From the NCBI GenBank assembly GCA_032871835.1, contig CM065299.1:43846706-43910705 (forward strand): a stretch of DNA of 64,000 nt. Reading direction: 5' to 3'. The first letter of the stretch is position 1; the number at the start of each line of letters is the position of its first letter. This DNA is from Dipteronia dyeriana. Its lineage: Eukaryota > Streptophyta > Magnoliopsida > Sapindales > Sapindaceae. The notes below the pieces were generated by a model. It searched no databases, was not told the DNA's origin, and worked only from the letters and a program-made list of their open reading frames with translations. Shown here piece after piece: positions 1 through 11,930 of this stretch. The translations under genes were made by a program, and so were the position numbers.

Positions 1-290
1 TTTGGCATGTATTGAGAGGGAGATACATGTATTTGTTGACTTTAATTGTGTATTCTTATCCATATTATTTGTTGCCATTTGTTGTTTTCTCCTGTATATG
101 CATTGTGCTTTGAGATGATTTGTAGGTTGCTTCAAGAGAAGATCAAGATGCAGTTCAAGAGTTGATGAAGATTAGTTCTTGGAATCTTACTCATTGTTAT
201 GTGAGGTAGTGATTTTTTGACCTATCTTCATTTTTATATTTGTAGTAAATGTATAGATGTTTTGACATGGAATTTACCAAAGGGGGAGAT
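1..290 (+). mobile_element. 3' internal end of a SIRE-like Ty1/copia element, with polypurine tract
   Basis: No coding domain is visible. The segment ends in a purine-rich tract (AAAGGGGGAGAT, 279-290) immediately before a TG that starts an LTR, which is how SIRE-type copia elements end internally. Element C ends in the same way (46615-46628), also preceded by a stretch rich in AAGATC and TTGATG words. The rest of this upstream copy lies left of the window. Confidence 0.6.
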
Positions 291-637
291 TGTTAGGTTT
301 TAGATTATGTTGGCATTAATTCCATATCAAAATGATGCTTACTTGTAATTTTTTAGTTGTTTAGGTTCATGATGATTCAACCTTCAAAGAATGAATAAAA
401 ACTAGTCAAAGCAAGTACAAAGTTTTCAAAGAGAAAGGATGCTATATGGTTCTACAAAGGTATATTAAGACCCTATCTTTCTCTAACAAGGCTTAGGCAC
501 ACACACACAAATCATACATATGTATCCATGCATCGTTGTGTACCATTTATAACACATTCACACACTTGAAGATGAATGCCCATGCATTGGTATGAAAATA
601 ACATGCTTTGGAAAAAGCATGATTGGAGACTATCTCT

Positions 638-2333
638 TGAAGGGAAAATCCGCGCAACAGAAGCGTGAAAAATCGAAATTAAAATTAGGGTTTCGGTATA
701 AAAAAAAAATCCTTTGTAATAACAAGAACCTTACCCCTAGATTAATTGATGTATATAAAAAGTGTCGTACCTTTTTCTCGTGACGATTGAACAAGCGTTG
801 AATTGAATCCGTAAGATTTTCCAATCCAATCACGAACGTGAATCATATTGGAGTGTGGGCTCCCTTTCTTTAAATTGTATATCTTAGGATGGAAACAAAC
901 AAAATCTTTTTCTTTGTTAGTTTCAATTATCCTCCAAGAGAAAAATCCAAGAATGTCTGGTCACTTGTGAATTATCAATCTAATTGATTGAAACTCGCGT
1001 GAACCCGATTTGATTTTGTACACAAAACCCTTTTGATGTAAAGGATACTAGTGTACTATCAGAAACAAAAACATTCTCTTTTCCTCTTTTCTCCTTGGTC
1101 GAATTCTACACCCTATATCTATGAGTTGATCGAATTTTATCTAGAGCAAAAACTAAATTTTTTCTCCCTCAAAATTCTCTCTTGCTAGGTCGAATTCTCA
1201 CTTGAAAAATACCTAGCTTGGCCGAAACTTCACTCATAGAAACATAGATCTGGCCGAATTTATCAAGGTGGTATTTATAGGATCATAAATCATTTCCTAA
1301 GATGGATTTACTTGGTTGTTAAGAATCTTTTCCTTAGGTGGATTTACTTGGTGGTTAAGAATCATTTTCAAAGAAGAATTCTACCCTTAGATAGATTTAC
1401 TTGGTAACCAAGAATCCTTTTCCAAAAAGAATTCTTTCCTACACCAAGACTCCTAATCCAACTCAATAGTGTATTTGTAACCATATTAAAGATTTCCTAA
1501 TTTGACTAGATAAATAATTGATAAATAATTCCTATTATAGCTCTTCAAGTTACCATATTTACTCATATGATCACATTTTGAACTTGGATATTTTGATTTG
1601 TCCAGAAGCCATGTTTCAATAGACACTACTGAAAACTTAACGTTAAGATTTCATATCCAATACCTCAAAACATCCATATGATGATATTCTACCTTATTTA
1701 ATAAATGGAGCCACGATGTCCATATCTGTAAATGAAGTCCTCTATCGATTAACAAATGAATACCACCAAACTATCGAGGATAGACAATGCTATATAATCG
1801 TACTCATTGATAGCTCAAATGATAACACTTGCAACCATAAGTCCATCATTTATCTCACGATTGAGATAGACACTCCGATTTTCTTCAAGTAAAAACTTTT
1901 ATCCATTGATGGTTCTATATAAAGTAGTTCACTGTGATCCAATTCAATGCACCCAGTGCACTAGATTCTTTTACCCAAAGACACCACACTTTGATGATTT
2001 TAGACTCATCATAACACATTTGATCCCACTCAAATGCTAGCAAAAGAATCTACAACTTTGACAAGATAGAGGGGCCCAACCTTTATGCCTTATCTTAAGT
2101 TGTGAATATTATTCAAGACTAACTAAAGAATTGTGACTACCTCATACATATATAGATGTTTGAACAATTCTTCTTTTCTCATAATCTTTTGACCTTATGA
2201 TTATTTACTTTTGACAATTATAATAATTAAACTATAAATGCTATAAGATTTTTTAAGCTAGAAATCACCTTTTTAATATGAAAAGATTGTCAAATACTTT
2301 ATTATGCTCTTGGTATCAAGCATAATCCCAACA
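638..2333 (-). mobile_element. Solo LTR of the B copia family
   Basis: The sequence runs from TGAAGGGAAAAT to CATAATCCCAACA and is clearly similar along its length to the two LTRs of element B (26959-29257 and 34398-36598), but shorter (1696 bp). It is flanked by a perfect 5-bp duplication, TCTCT at 633-637 and 2334-2338. No internal element sequence is present, so it is a solo LTR left by LTR-LTR recombination. By comparison with B, its sense strand is minus. Confidence 0.9.
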
Positions 2334-2338
2334 TCTCT

Positions 2339-3780
2339 ATGTAGTTTGCATTCTTGTGTGAAATGTGTTTATATGTGGAAATGTTTGTAGAACATGGATA
2401 TTGAACTTGATTTTAGTGTCAATCATTCTTGATTGAGTTCCGAACACTTTGGTTACTCATACTCTTAATTTCAAGTTCAAAGTCAAAAGATATGATATTT
2501 TCCAGTCATGTTACGTACATTGTCTTCGTCTTCGTATATCGAGTCAAATTCTTATTTTCTTGGTTGAGTATCTTATATGTTCATATCCATATGAGAGCTA
2601 CAGTTTGTAACCCATAAACATATTTAAATTATGAGCCTGGAGGCCGGAGAACGGTCGTAGATCATGAAAGGAGGTCGAGGGAAAAAGAAGACAGCACCAA
2701 GCTCTTCTTTCCTGAGATGGTGCGTGGCCATCTCGGACAAGAAGGCTTGCTACCCAGAGATGCCCATGCTCCATCTCGGGAAGATGACAAGCCTGGTTGC
2801 TTCTTGTCCTTCTTGGTCATTTCACACTTTATTCTTTACCTCTTTTTTATATTTCCTTTCCCTCTCACAATTCATTTTAAGAGAAGAATTTGAAACTTGA
2901 GCAGAATTTTCTCTCTAACTTTCTCACCTTCCAAACACTCTATTTTTAACTTTTTCTATCCAATTTGAGTGATCCAAAGTTGAGAGTGTTTATCGAAACA
3001 TCCTCTATCTTTTCTTAGAAGGTTTGAGTTGGTTTTGCTACAGTTTTTGGTGTTTAATCACACAAAAACGGGATTGTCTCAAGTTTACTAAGGTATTGAT
3101 TTTCTCCTAACGTTTTCTCTTAAAACTTTTTCAATTACCTTGGGATTTCTTCTCCTCTATATATTAGTATCTTGTGATTGTTTCGATTTAAGTTTTGAAC
3201 TCATCTAAAGCTAGATTGAGTTTCAATTGAAATCTCACATGTTGAGTTAGGTTTTGATTTTGCCTATGTGTTCACATGTTTGGGATTGTATCGTGCTAAC
3301 TTTGATTCTAGGGCTATTTGATGATCTTTAATAGATTGATTTTGTGAAAAATAATCTCTCACAAGTACTAGGCTCTCTTTGGTCGAATTCTTCTAATAGT
3401 GCATGTGCTTGTGTTCTTGTGAGCTATTCATGTGCTTTGTTGAATCTATGAATAGAAAATATGCTCTAGAACTTTTACTTTAATCTAAATGACTTTGTCA
3501 CATGATTTTAACTTGCTTTTGTTTTACATGATTTAAACTTGATTATAAGATTAATTGAATATATCTTGAGTTCAAGTTTAGATTTATACATGTATCTAGG
3601 TTGAAATTAACTTGTCATATTTTTTATATTAGCTAGATGAATTAGACATGCACTTTTACGATACAACAATTGATTTGTGCAGTCATGCTTATGTTTAGTG
3701 TTTTCCATAGGATGTGTTGATCATAACATTCTATGTTGTGTGCTTGTTTACTTTTTGCATTTCACCTAGTTGCCTTATGA
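2339..3780. other. Continuation of element E LTR, no gene
   Basis: This is LTR sequence to the right of the solo-LTR insertion. It includes a GC-rich island at about 2636-2810 in which a short open frame (2664-2900) occurs by chance. After the island come pyrimidine-rich tracts and AT-rich sequence. From about 3400 on it recurs in the truncated 3' LTR at about 6561. I see no coding evidence. Confidence 0.5.
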
Positions 3781-4005
3781 GAAGGAAGTACTGACAATAG
3801 GTGTGAGGCCTATGTTGTTGAGCATGGAAGTCTTGGCAAGAGGTTTGCGACGTCAGAATGTCAAGCAAGGAAGTCTTGCCTAGGGTCGTGAGGATCCGAA
3901 AGGGTAAGCAAGAAAGTCTAGCCTAGAGTCGTGAGAATCCGGAAGGGTGAGCGAGGAAGTCTTGACAAGAGGTATGAGGCCTCGGAATGTTGAGCAAGAG
4001 GGTGA
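3780..4005 (+). repeat. Tandem repeats in the 5' LTR of E (about 44-bp unit)
   Basis: Degenerate units share the core AGCAAGGAAGTCTTG followed by GTCGTGAGGATCC and AAGGGT. Two full 44-bp units lie at about 3861-3948, with shorter related units on both sides. The 3' LTR copy (about 6945-7205) has three full units, so the array changed size after insertion. Confidence 0.75.
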
Positions 4006-4329
4006 CATATGCATGAGTAGGATATGAGGGTAGTTTCTAGGTGAAGGGGTCACTCGAGAGATTGTACTTTTCTTTTCTACTAGTGGATTTTCTTTGTCGG
4101 TGGTTGATAACCCATGAATGTTTCCTTTTATGAGGTTTACAATGTAAATATCTTGTGTTAACTTTCTTTATCCCTATCTCTCTTATATTTGTATATGTTA
4201 TTGGGATTTTATGGATAGAACATTCAATGTATATTGACTTCCTTACTATTATATCAATTATGTATGTGTTATGGATGTTTGTTTGTATCACACTTTACAT
4301 GTTTTATATATTGATTAATTGTCTTTAAT

Positions 4330-4331
<2 letters not shown>

Positions 4332-4368
<37 letters not shown>
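4332..4368. repeat. (AT)n microsatellite
   Basis: A run of about 18 AT dinucleotides in the U5 part of E's LTR. The other LTR copy was interrupted at this same site by element F. Confidence 0.95.
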
Positions 4369-4370
<2 letters not shown>

Positions 4371-4507
4371 GATACAAGCAATCTAGAGGGATAAACTTTT
4401 GCTTGTTTCAAGGTAGTTAAAAAAGGTGTATAACCTATTCACCCTCCCCCCCTCCCCTTCTACCTCTAGGTTTGCCCTGAGTATTTAACCGTGTTTATAT
4501 TTTCAAT

Positions 4508-4519
4508 TGGTATCAGAGC
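4508..4519 (+). other. Primer binding site of element E
   Basis: TGGTATCAGAGC lies two bases after the LTR end. It is the complement of the 3' end of initiator Met-tRNA used by most plant copia elements. Confidence 0.85.
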
Positions 4520-4599
4520 AAGACGCTAGATTATGCTTAGTGAGCATCCAGGTGATACATTCATAGTATTTGCAAAGCTTTTGAAGTCGTGGGTTTACA

Positions 4600-6354
4600 A
4601 GAAGATGTATTGGCGAAAGGAGCCTTAAATACTAGGCCACCATTACTTCGAGGCACTAATTATGGGTATTGGAAGTTAATGATGAAAGCTTACATCTGCT
4701 CTATTGATAAAAAGGCGTGGATGGTAGTGGAAGAAAATTATAGTCCTCCTACCGAGGTTTAAGAGGATGGAACCATGATACTCAAGCCAATAAGTGAATG
4801 GACAACGAATGAGTTTGAGGTTGCTAAATGGCACCATTGTGCTATGAATGCCATCTTTAGAGGAGTTTATGGGCATTAATTCTGCTACATTCAAAATCTT
4901 GAATCTGCAAAGGAGGCTTGGGATACTCTCCAAGTCATTAATAAAGGAACCTTAGAGGTGAAGAAATCTAGGCTTCAAATGTTGGAATCACAATTTGAAT
5001 GTTTAAGTATAGGTGAAGAAGAAAAGCTTGAAGACTTCCAATTTTGGCTTCTTAGCATTGCTAACCAATGTCAAGCACTTGGAGTACCTATCTCAAGAGA
5101 GCGTTTAAATTGGAAAATCCTTAGGTCTCTTCCTAAGAGATTTAAACAAAGGTGACAGCCATTAAGGAAAGCAAGGATGTGGATAGCATGAACATCGATG
5201 AGTTGCTTGGGTCTTTCATAACTTATGAGATATGCTTGAAGTCAAAGATAAGAGTAAGGGAATTGCTCTTAATGCTATTGAGGAGGTGAGTGATAATGAA
5301 AATGAAGAGATGACTCTTTTGGTTAGAAAGTTCAAGAAGTTTATAAAAACGAATACCAAGCCTAGAGGTAAGTTTTTTAAGGAAAAGGGAGTTAAGAAAC
5401 CATCATCTCCAAGGAATGAGGAGAATCGTCAAGCCATGAACAAGAAAGGTGTTCAATGCTATAATTGTCATTGTTTCGGTCACTTTGCTAGTGTGTGCAC
5501 CAAGAAGCCATCTAAGAACAACAATAAAGGCAAAGTGTTAGCGGCTACTAGGAGTGATGATGACTCTAGCGATGATGAGAGCTCTAGTAGTGAGTCTTCA
5601 AGTGATGAAGAGTTGGTAAGCAACTTTGTAGCTCTAACGGCTTCTCATTATTCACTAGATGTTGATGGTACAATATCTTTGAACAAGAACTTTGATGCAA
5701 ATCATCATGAAAGCACTAGTTCCATTCCTACCAATCTTGAGTTGTTGGCCAAGGTAGAGAAGCTTGATGAAGCTAGAGATATTGCTCTAAGAGAGGTAGC
5801 TAATCTTGTTCAACTTGACAAAGCTTGTGTTGAAAATATTAAAGAAGAGTCTATTAATGATATTCTTGTTAATCAAGTCATGTAAGGACTTTACTCTAGA
5901 TTTAACATTGTTGTCAATGATGATATTGGAAATGTTTGTGTAGGTACACCTAAGAACAAGTGGTTCAAGGGTGAGTGCTCTTACCACTAACGTAAAAAGC
6001 ACATGTAAGGTAGCTTTAAAGCAATATATCAATTGTGTTGAGAATTCTAGCTTGCTAGCTTTGAACACTCCATGTACTGATATTAACTTGGTTATCTCAC
6101 ATCATGTTTGTTATGCTGGTCGAAATTTGTTGGTTAACTTTTGAGAAGTTCTTTTGATATATGTGTTGGTTGAGTTGAGATCTTATGCTTTTTATACTCT
6201 TGTTGTAAAACATCATCAACTTGGTGTCATGATGACATTCAAGGCAAGAGTGTTCATAAAAGGAGCGGAAGTACAATATTTGGTGAATATAATGTGCAAA
6301 AGGTATCTATATACTCTAATACATGTTCTCTTAGATATTCATCTTTTAACTTAA
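4600..6354 (+). pseudogene. gag: gag pseudogene of SIRE-like element E
   Basis: Three successive open segments form one degraded gag. The N-terminal part, in the frame read from about 4624, has the SIRE-type opening (RPPLLRGTNYGYWK) and runs with stops near 4760 and 4878. A segment at 4958-5155 carries the family motif RSLPKRF. After a frameshift, 5232-5885 carries a lysine-rich stretch, a complete CX2CX4HX4C zinc knuckle (CYNCHCFGHFASVC, 5457-5498) and an acidic/serine-rich stretch. The frame at 6154-6354 resembles the coiled-coil tail of such gags. Gag would form the particle and bind element RNA. No protease, integrase or RT follows: sequence passes from gag tail to truncated LTR. This copy cannot make intact protein. 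Confidence 0.8.
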
Positions 6355-6560
6355 TCTTTGAAATACATCTCATAGCATGTCATAATAGAGAATTTTATAT
6401 AGCATACATATGATTCTCATTGACATATGCTACTTTAGGATCTAATAGTGATATTGTTCACATTGATCTTAACTTTGACAATTGTTTGTGTATAGTATAT
6501 TGAGTGACATTACTTTTCAAAATTTGAACTTTATATTCTTTGAAAGCTACTCATGTGCTT
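6355..6560. other. Short non-coding junction between gag tail and truncated 3' LTR
   Basis: AT-rich sequence without a recognisable domain or polypurine tract. The large deletion that removed pol, the 3' internal end and the start of the 3' LTR should lie in or next to it. Confidence 0.4.
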
Positions 6561-7539
6561 TGTGCTTGTGTTCTTGTGAGCTATTCATGTGCTTTGTTGA
6601 ATCTATTAATATAAATATGCTCTAGCACTTTTGCTTTTATCTAAATGACTTTGTCACATGATTTTAACTTGTTTTTGTTTTACGTGATTTAAACTTGATT
6701 ATATGATTAATTGAATATATCTTGAGTTCAAGTTTAGATTTATTCATGTATCTAGGTTGAAATTAACTTGGCATACATTTTGTATGAACTAGATGAATTA
6801 GACATGCATTTTTACTAGACAACAATTTATTTGTGCATACATGCTTATGTCTAGTGTTTTCCATAGGATATGTTGATCATAACATTCTATATTGCGGGCT
6901 TGTTTGCATTTTGCATTCAAGATCACCTAGTTGCCTTGTGAGAATGAAGTCTTGACAATAGGTGTGAGGCCTATGTTGTTGAGCATGGAAGTCTTGGCCA
7001 GAGGTTGGCGACCTCGAAATGTCAAGCAAGGAAGTCTTGTCTAGAGTCTTGAGGATCTGGAAGGGTGAGCAATGAAGTCTTTCATAGGGTCATGAGGATC
7101 CAAAAGGGTGAGCAAGGAAGTCTTTCCTAGGGTCGTGAGGATCCGGAAGGGTGAGCGAGAAAGCCTTGACAAGAAGTGTGACGCTTCAAAATGTTAAGCA
7201 AGAGGGTGACATATTCATGAGTGGGATAAGAGGGTAGTTACTAGGTGAAGGGTTCACTTGAGAGATTGTACTTGTCTTATCTACTAGTGGATTTTGTTTG
7301 CCGGTGGTTGCTAACCCGTGGATGTTTCCTCTTCGGAGGTTTACCACGTAAATATCTTTTGTCAACTTTCTCTATCCCTGTCTCTCTTATATTTGTATAT
7401 GTTATTGGGATTTTATGGATAGAATGTTTTATGTAAATTTACTTCCTTACTATAATATCAATTGTGTATGTGTTATGGATGTTTGTTTGTATCACACTTT
7501 ACATGTTTTATATATTGATTAAATGTCTTTAATTGATAT
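6561..7539 (+). repeat. Truncated 3' LTR of element E, part 1
   Basis: Collinear with 3400-4330 of the 5' LTR, beginning at the GTGCTTGTGTTCTTG word. It includes a 44-bp repeat array at about 6945-7205 with three full units. The first part of the LTR is missing. It stops at the element F insertion (TSD GATAT, 7535-7539) and resumes at 19392. Confidence 0.85.
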
Positions 7540-8429
7540 TGTTGACGTTGATTCAGGATGCGTGAGAAAAGTCAACATGATCGGATTTTAGCTATGATCT
7601 CAAAGAGAAAGAGAAAGAGAAAGTAATTGGACACAAGTTTTACGTGGTAAAACTCCGATGACCTGAGAAACGTCCACAGATGGTTGAATAAACAACCGAG
7701 CCAGAATCCACTATTGAAAAAGATTTAAAACTCTCGATCTCTCTTTTTTCTCTCTGTATATCGCTATATATTTTTATGACGAGATTATGGGTCTATTTAT
7801 ATGTGCATATAACCCTAGTCCTTTTTGTACAAGTAGAGAAAAGATCTTTGTATTTAATTATGATTGGTTAGTTGTTCGAAGTAGTCTGTCTTCTTTCCTA
7901 TCTTGGAGACTTGCATAGAGATCGAATAGGACTTTAGTGATATAGTTCGGTTAGGACTTTCCTTACAAATACATAGTCTTTTTTAAGAAATAAATTGTTG
8001 CTTGATTTGGAACTTTTTTCCTATTTGGTATTCTATTTTCTTGGAATTCTTTTTTGATGCGGGTATCTTTGTGTATTTACACATGACTCTTGGTTCGTGT
8101 GCGAGTTATGTGATGGGCTTCTTTATTCAAGTTTCTTCATGTTTGTCCCGCGTAGAACATGATGTTATTCGGTCCCGAATGACATCATCTGATCCCGAGT
8201 AGAACATGATGTCAGCTAACCCCGAGTAACATTAACTGATCCCGAGTAGAATATGACGTAAGTTGATCTCGAGTGGGTTTTGCTCAATACTTATTTTTAT
8301 ATTTACTCGGGTTCCACTTCTTTGGAAATATCTTGCGGGATATTTTCTGAATGCCTATTCGGATATCCACCTGAGAATTTCTTCCTCTTTGTCAATGACG
8401 TGTACGACTGATAAAATTTACATACGACA
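7540..8429 (-). repeat. 3' LTR of element F
   Basis: 890 bp, bounded by TGTTGACG and CATACGACA in + reading. It contains short repeats of TGATCCCGAGTAGAA at about 8148-8275. The minus-strand polypurine tract, complement of TACCCTCTT, abuts its right edge at about 8431-8439. Confidence 0.9.
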
Positions 8430-8937
8430 ATACCCTCTTAAATTATTTTTGCCGAATAGGGTTTTGTTCCGGACAAAAGTATTTTAATCAACCTTTCAAT
8501 TTGTATGTCCCATTAATGCCAGAGTAAATGTCTTGTCTTAATGACATGTCTTAATGGTGACCATGTAAATTTAATTCGGCCTCCTCATGTGAAATCTCAA
8601 AGATTGCGACGTTTTGGAGTTCTGGCGGCCTTGGTCAGTTCTTCTCTTAACACGTGTCTTTTACCGCTTCATTTCTCGATACCATTTATGAGAAATGACC
8701 TACGGGTCCCCTAGTGCGTCGTCTACGTCATCAAATTTACCTTTGATTTTTCCCGCTTCATGAGATTTTAGGGTTTTGTGTTATTATCCCTTTAAATACT
8801 GCATTGAACGGGGTTGCCCTAGTTTATTCTCAGACTCAAAACAGAAATTTTCCAACCGAGGTTTCTTTACGCAGAAAATCTCTTTTCTCCGTTGAGGTTT
8901 TTACATCAGGTTTCTTCACTTCAAGGTTAGTTTCAAT

Positions 8938-11823
8938 GAATCCGACTTCCCATCGTTGACTCTTTACTATAGCTCTCGAAGCTCTTGTTCGTGGGGATTT
9001 TCAATTGGTTTCTTGCGCTCGTAGATTATTGGGGGAAATCCCCCCTGATGAATCTTTTTTTTTTTAAAGTTGATGTTTCTGGGCTTTACCCTGACGTCCG
9101 TTTTAGTTCTGAATCTAGTTCTGAATCTGGTTCTGAATCTGTCGTTTCTGATCACGGGGTACCTCTTTGATCGAGAATGAGGAAACATCAAAGTAAAAGT
9201 AAAGTCCATAAGCACAACTCGGGCAGCGTCCGAATCCGAGAGCAAATTATTGATGAGAAGGACGTTGAAGAGGAGTTCAGAAAATCTCGTCTCTCTTTTT
9301 CTATCGATCACCCGAGTGGGTATGACGCCGAACCAAATATGGTCGGGGAAGATGAGATTGGGAAATATCATGCTTGATTCGATTTGGATAATTCAGTTAC
9401 TCTGATTCCTGCTGGCGATAGGGCCGCGTGGAACCTTCCCCGGGTATGGTGGCAATCTATGGGTCCATGCTTTGTTGCGGCGTCACTCTTCCTCTTCAGC
9501 CTTTTATTGTCTGGTTTCTGGCTGAAGCAGGGATCACTCTAGCCCAACTGGCCTCGAACAGCTACAAAATCTTGATGTGCATGTGGCACATGTGGAGCAG
9601 AATGAACCTGTCGTAGCCTTCCCTGAGCAAAATCAGGCACTTCTACACACTAAGGCAGTCGTGTCGGACAGGGACTTATTTTCTCATGTCTAACCCGCCA
9701 AATTGTTGGGTCCTCGAGGGGACAAAAGTGAATCGAGGAGTTGATACCTCCGATGACGCCAAAAAGAGGGGTTTTGTATGGGGATTTCCTTCATCCAACA
9801 AGTATTGGAAGAACTGCTGGTTTTTCACCAGAGGAAACCTTGGACTTGAAGTTACACTTTCTGCTGGGAAGACTCGGACGATGCTAAAGGTTCCCCTTTT
9901 TTTCTGTTCTCCTGATGTATGGAACAAGAAAAAACTTAAATTTTGCGATACTGAGCTGACCTAACTTGCTCGGGCTGCAGTTCGTACTTTGGAAAAAATG
10001 AGCAAGATTTATCTTTTTAATGAGAAGAAGAAGATAGATCTTGGCTTCTTTAGCCAAATTTTAGGCTATCGCAAACGACGTAAGTGGTCTTCCTATCCTC
10101 CTCTTAATATATTTTTATTTATTCTGCTTTCTATATTCTGACTTGATTCTCGTTATCATTTGAAGTGTATGACTCAGACATTGTCTGCAACGTTCAGGCT
10201 CGCCAAGTGAAATCAATCCTTCAGGTGAGCCAAAAAAAAGCCTCCCGTCAAAGCAAAGAAGGCATTGCCCCACCTGAGTCATTCAGCCGACCGTAGGGGA
10301 GTTAAGTGGCCCGAGTGGTCCAGCTGACCACACTTAGGAATTGCCAGAAGACGGAGAGAGGCAAAGTGATGGTCTATGTGGGGGGACTAGTGAATTGAGC
10401 TCCCCAGTTGTGGTTCCTACTGAGCGGATGGACATTGGTGATGGAGATAAAACCTCTGATGGACGAGTAAATACAGATCCTGACTTTTTTGAATCCTTCC
10501 GGGATGATGATCAGGAAGATCTCTCATCTGATCTCAGTTTTCACCGTTCTAGGGTTCAAAAACGGAAGGCGGTCGATTCTCCCGCTCATCCTTATAAGGT
10601 TCCCCGGGTGGTTTCATTCATTGACTCTAGTCATGAAGACACTGGGGCCGAGATTTCCCCAAGCAATGATGTTAAAGCATCAGCGGATACGGAGACTTCT
10701 GACACGAACAAGGGCTCCTTCCCCCCTAGGTTGAAGATCTAAGGGCCGAATCTTTAGGAGGTTCATCTTATCCTTCTCCCTAGGATATGCTTAGGGCGAT
10801 GTCATTTGTTCGGGCTTTCATCGGGGATGATCACTGGAGCCATTTCAAAGATGCTTCTTTGACGAGCCGTCTTCAAAATATTTTCAACGACGCATCTTAT
10901 GTAAGTTTTATTCTCGACTCTTATTTTGTCTTGCTTGCTAGATTTTTAATTAAACTTCCTTATAGATGGTGACTGAATTTGCTGAGATGATTCAGACGTA
11001 ACAACATCAAACCTATCGAATAAGGCGCCTTGAAGCTCAGCTGAAAGAGAGTGAGGATAGCCGTGCTCAGGTTGAATCGGCTTATCAAAAGAATGTGGGC
11101 TCTGCCCAAGTGTTTGCCGACCACTGTTTGGCATAGCAAGTCAAGGCCGAGGAAAGAGCTTCTTTGGCAGAGGAGAAGGTTATGTCACTTCAAAACTTAT
11201 TGTCTTCTGCCCAGGAATCGATGCTTAAAGTTGAACAGGAAGCAGAGCAGTCCAAACCGGCGTATGAACAGAAGATCGAAGACTTGGAACGCCAGGCTTT
11301 GACGGTCGAATCCTTATCCAAAAAGGTCAGGCTGGAACTTAAAGTCCATGGGGTTGATCATTTTAAAAGATCCCCTGGTTACGATGTCCTTCTCCTTCTG
11401 GAATTTCAGCGAGGGCTAGTTTCAGTAGGCCAATTTTTTTAAGGTAAAGAATCGGGCAACTGAAAAAGCCCGAACCAACTGGGAGCTGTCGATCAAGAAC
11501 CACGTGGATCGGTCCCTGGAATCCTTTCAGACTCAAATGAAGGAGTGGAGAGCTTGTTGCCGCAGCCGAGGCAAAGAACCCCACCCCATGCATCCAGAGG
11601 TTCCATCATAGCACTCTCTCTCGACCTTTTATGCCAGTTAGGAGTCGGGCGTGGAAGATTTGGTCTTTGATGTCGGACCGATCCCTGGAGAAGATTACAA
11701 TGAATGGATGGATGATTCGGTTGACATAATTACTTGGCCTTCAAATGAGAGTCTCCTCCGCGAGTACGAAATGGTGCCCGACTCGAGCATCAACAAGAGT
11801 TCCAAATCCTCCTCCCAACCTTG
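8938..11823 (+). pseudogene. Antisense extra ORF of element F, intron-containing, broken
   Basis: This coding remnant runs opposite to F's gag-pol. At 9428-9590 it reads GMVAIYGSMLCCGVTLPLQP and onward, which resembles the putative gypsy-type transposon domain (Pfam Transposase_28) often found in plant Tat elements. A tryptophan-rich block (9686-9960) follows, then an acidic hydrophilic stretch (10341-10742). A predicted coiled coil comes last, with KESEDSRAQVESAYQ and EEKVMSLQNLL at about 10966-11330. Two intron-like gaps are visible: 10080-10165 (donor GTAAGT, acceptor GAAG) and 10901-10965 (donor GTAAGT, acceptor TATAG); removing the second joins NDASY to MVTEF in frame. Several stops and frame changes remain. 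Function is unknown; the domain name is from family resemblance, the introns are inferred. Confidence 0.65.
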
Positions 11824-11930
11824 ATTTATTTTTGTAAAGATTCATTTGTAAAGATTTTTATTGATGAAATTTTATGAATTGTAATTCAAAACCGAGTGGT
11901 TTAATCCAATTCCTTACTCGAAATTTCACC
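11824..11930. other. Spacer after antisense ORF
   Basis: AT-rich sequence following the stop at the end of the antisense reading frame (ending SSSQP, stop near 11822). It may be that transcript's 3' end. Nothing else is recognisable. Confidence 0.4.

Larger units (their letters stand above)
291..4505 (+). repeat. Long LTR of SIRE-like element E, interrupted by a solo LTR
   Basis: It begins TGTTAGG directly after a polypurine tract and ends TTTCA directly before ATTGGTATCAGAGC, a Met-tRNA primer site. Without the 1.7-kb insertion at 638-2333 it would be about 2.5 kb. It shows the same layout as the LTRs of element C: a CA repeat near the start, a GC-rich island (about 2636-2810), a pyrimidine-rich stretch, tandem repeats, then a CACCCTCCC-rich U5 end. 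Because it follows one internal end and precedes another internal start, it seems to be shared by two tandem element copies. That it is a single LTR is inferred. Confidence 0.6.

Noticed and set aside
2664..2900. 78-codon open frame starting MKGGRGKKKTAPSSS
   Set aside because: It lies in the GC island of a SIRE-like LTR, has no domain, and is not kept in the related LTRs of C and D.
5787..6068. Minus-strand frame opposite the gag tail of E
   Set aside because: The + strand encodes the gag zinc knuckle and coiled-coil tail here; the opposite frame is a shadow.
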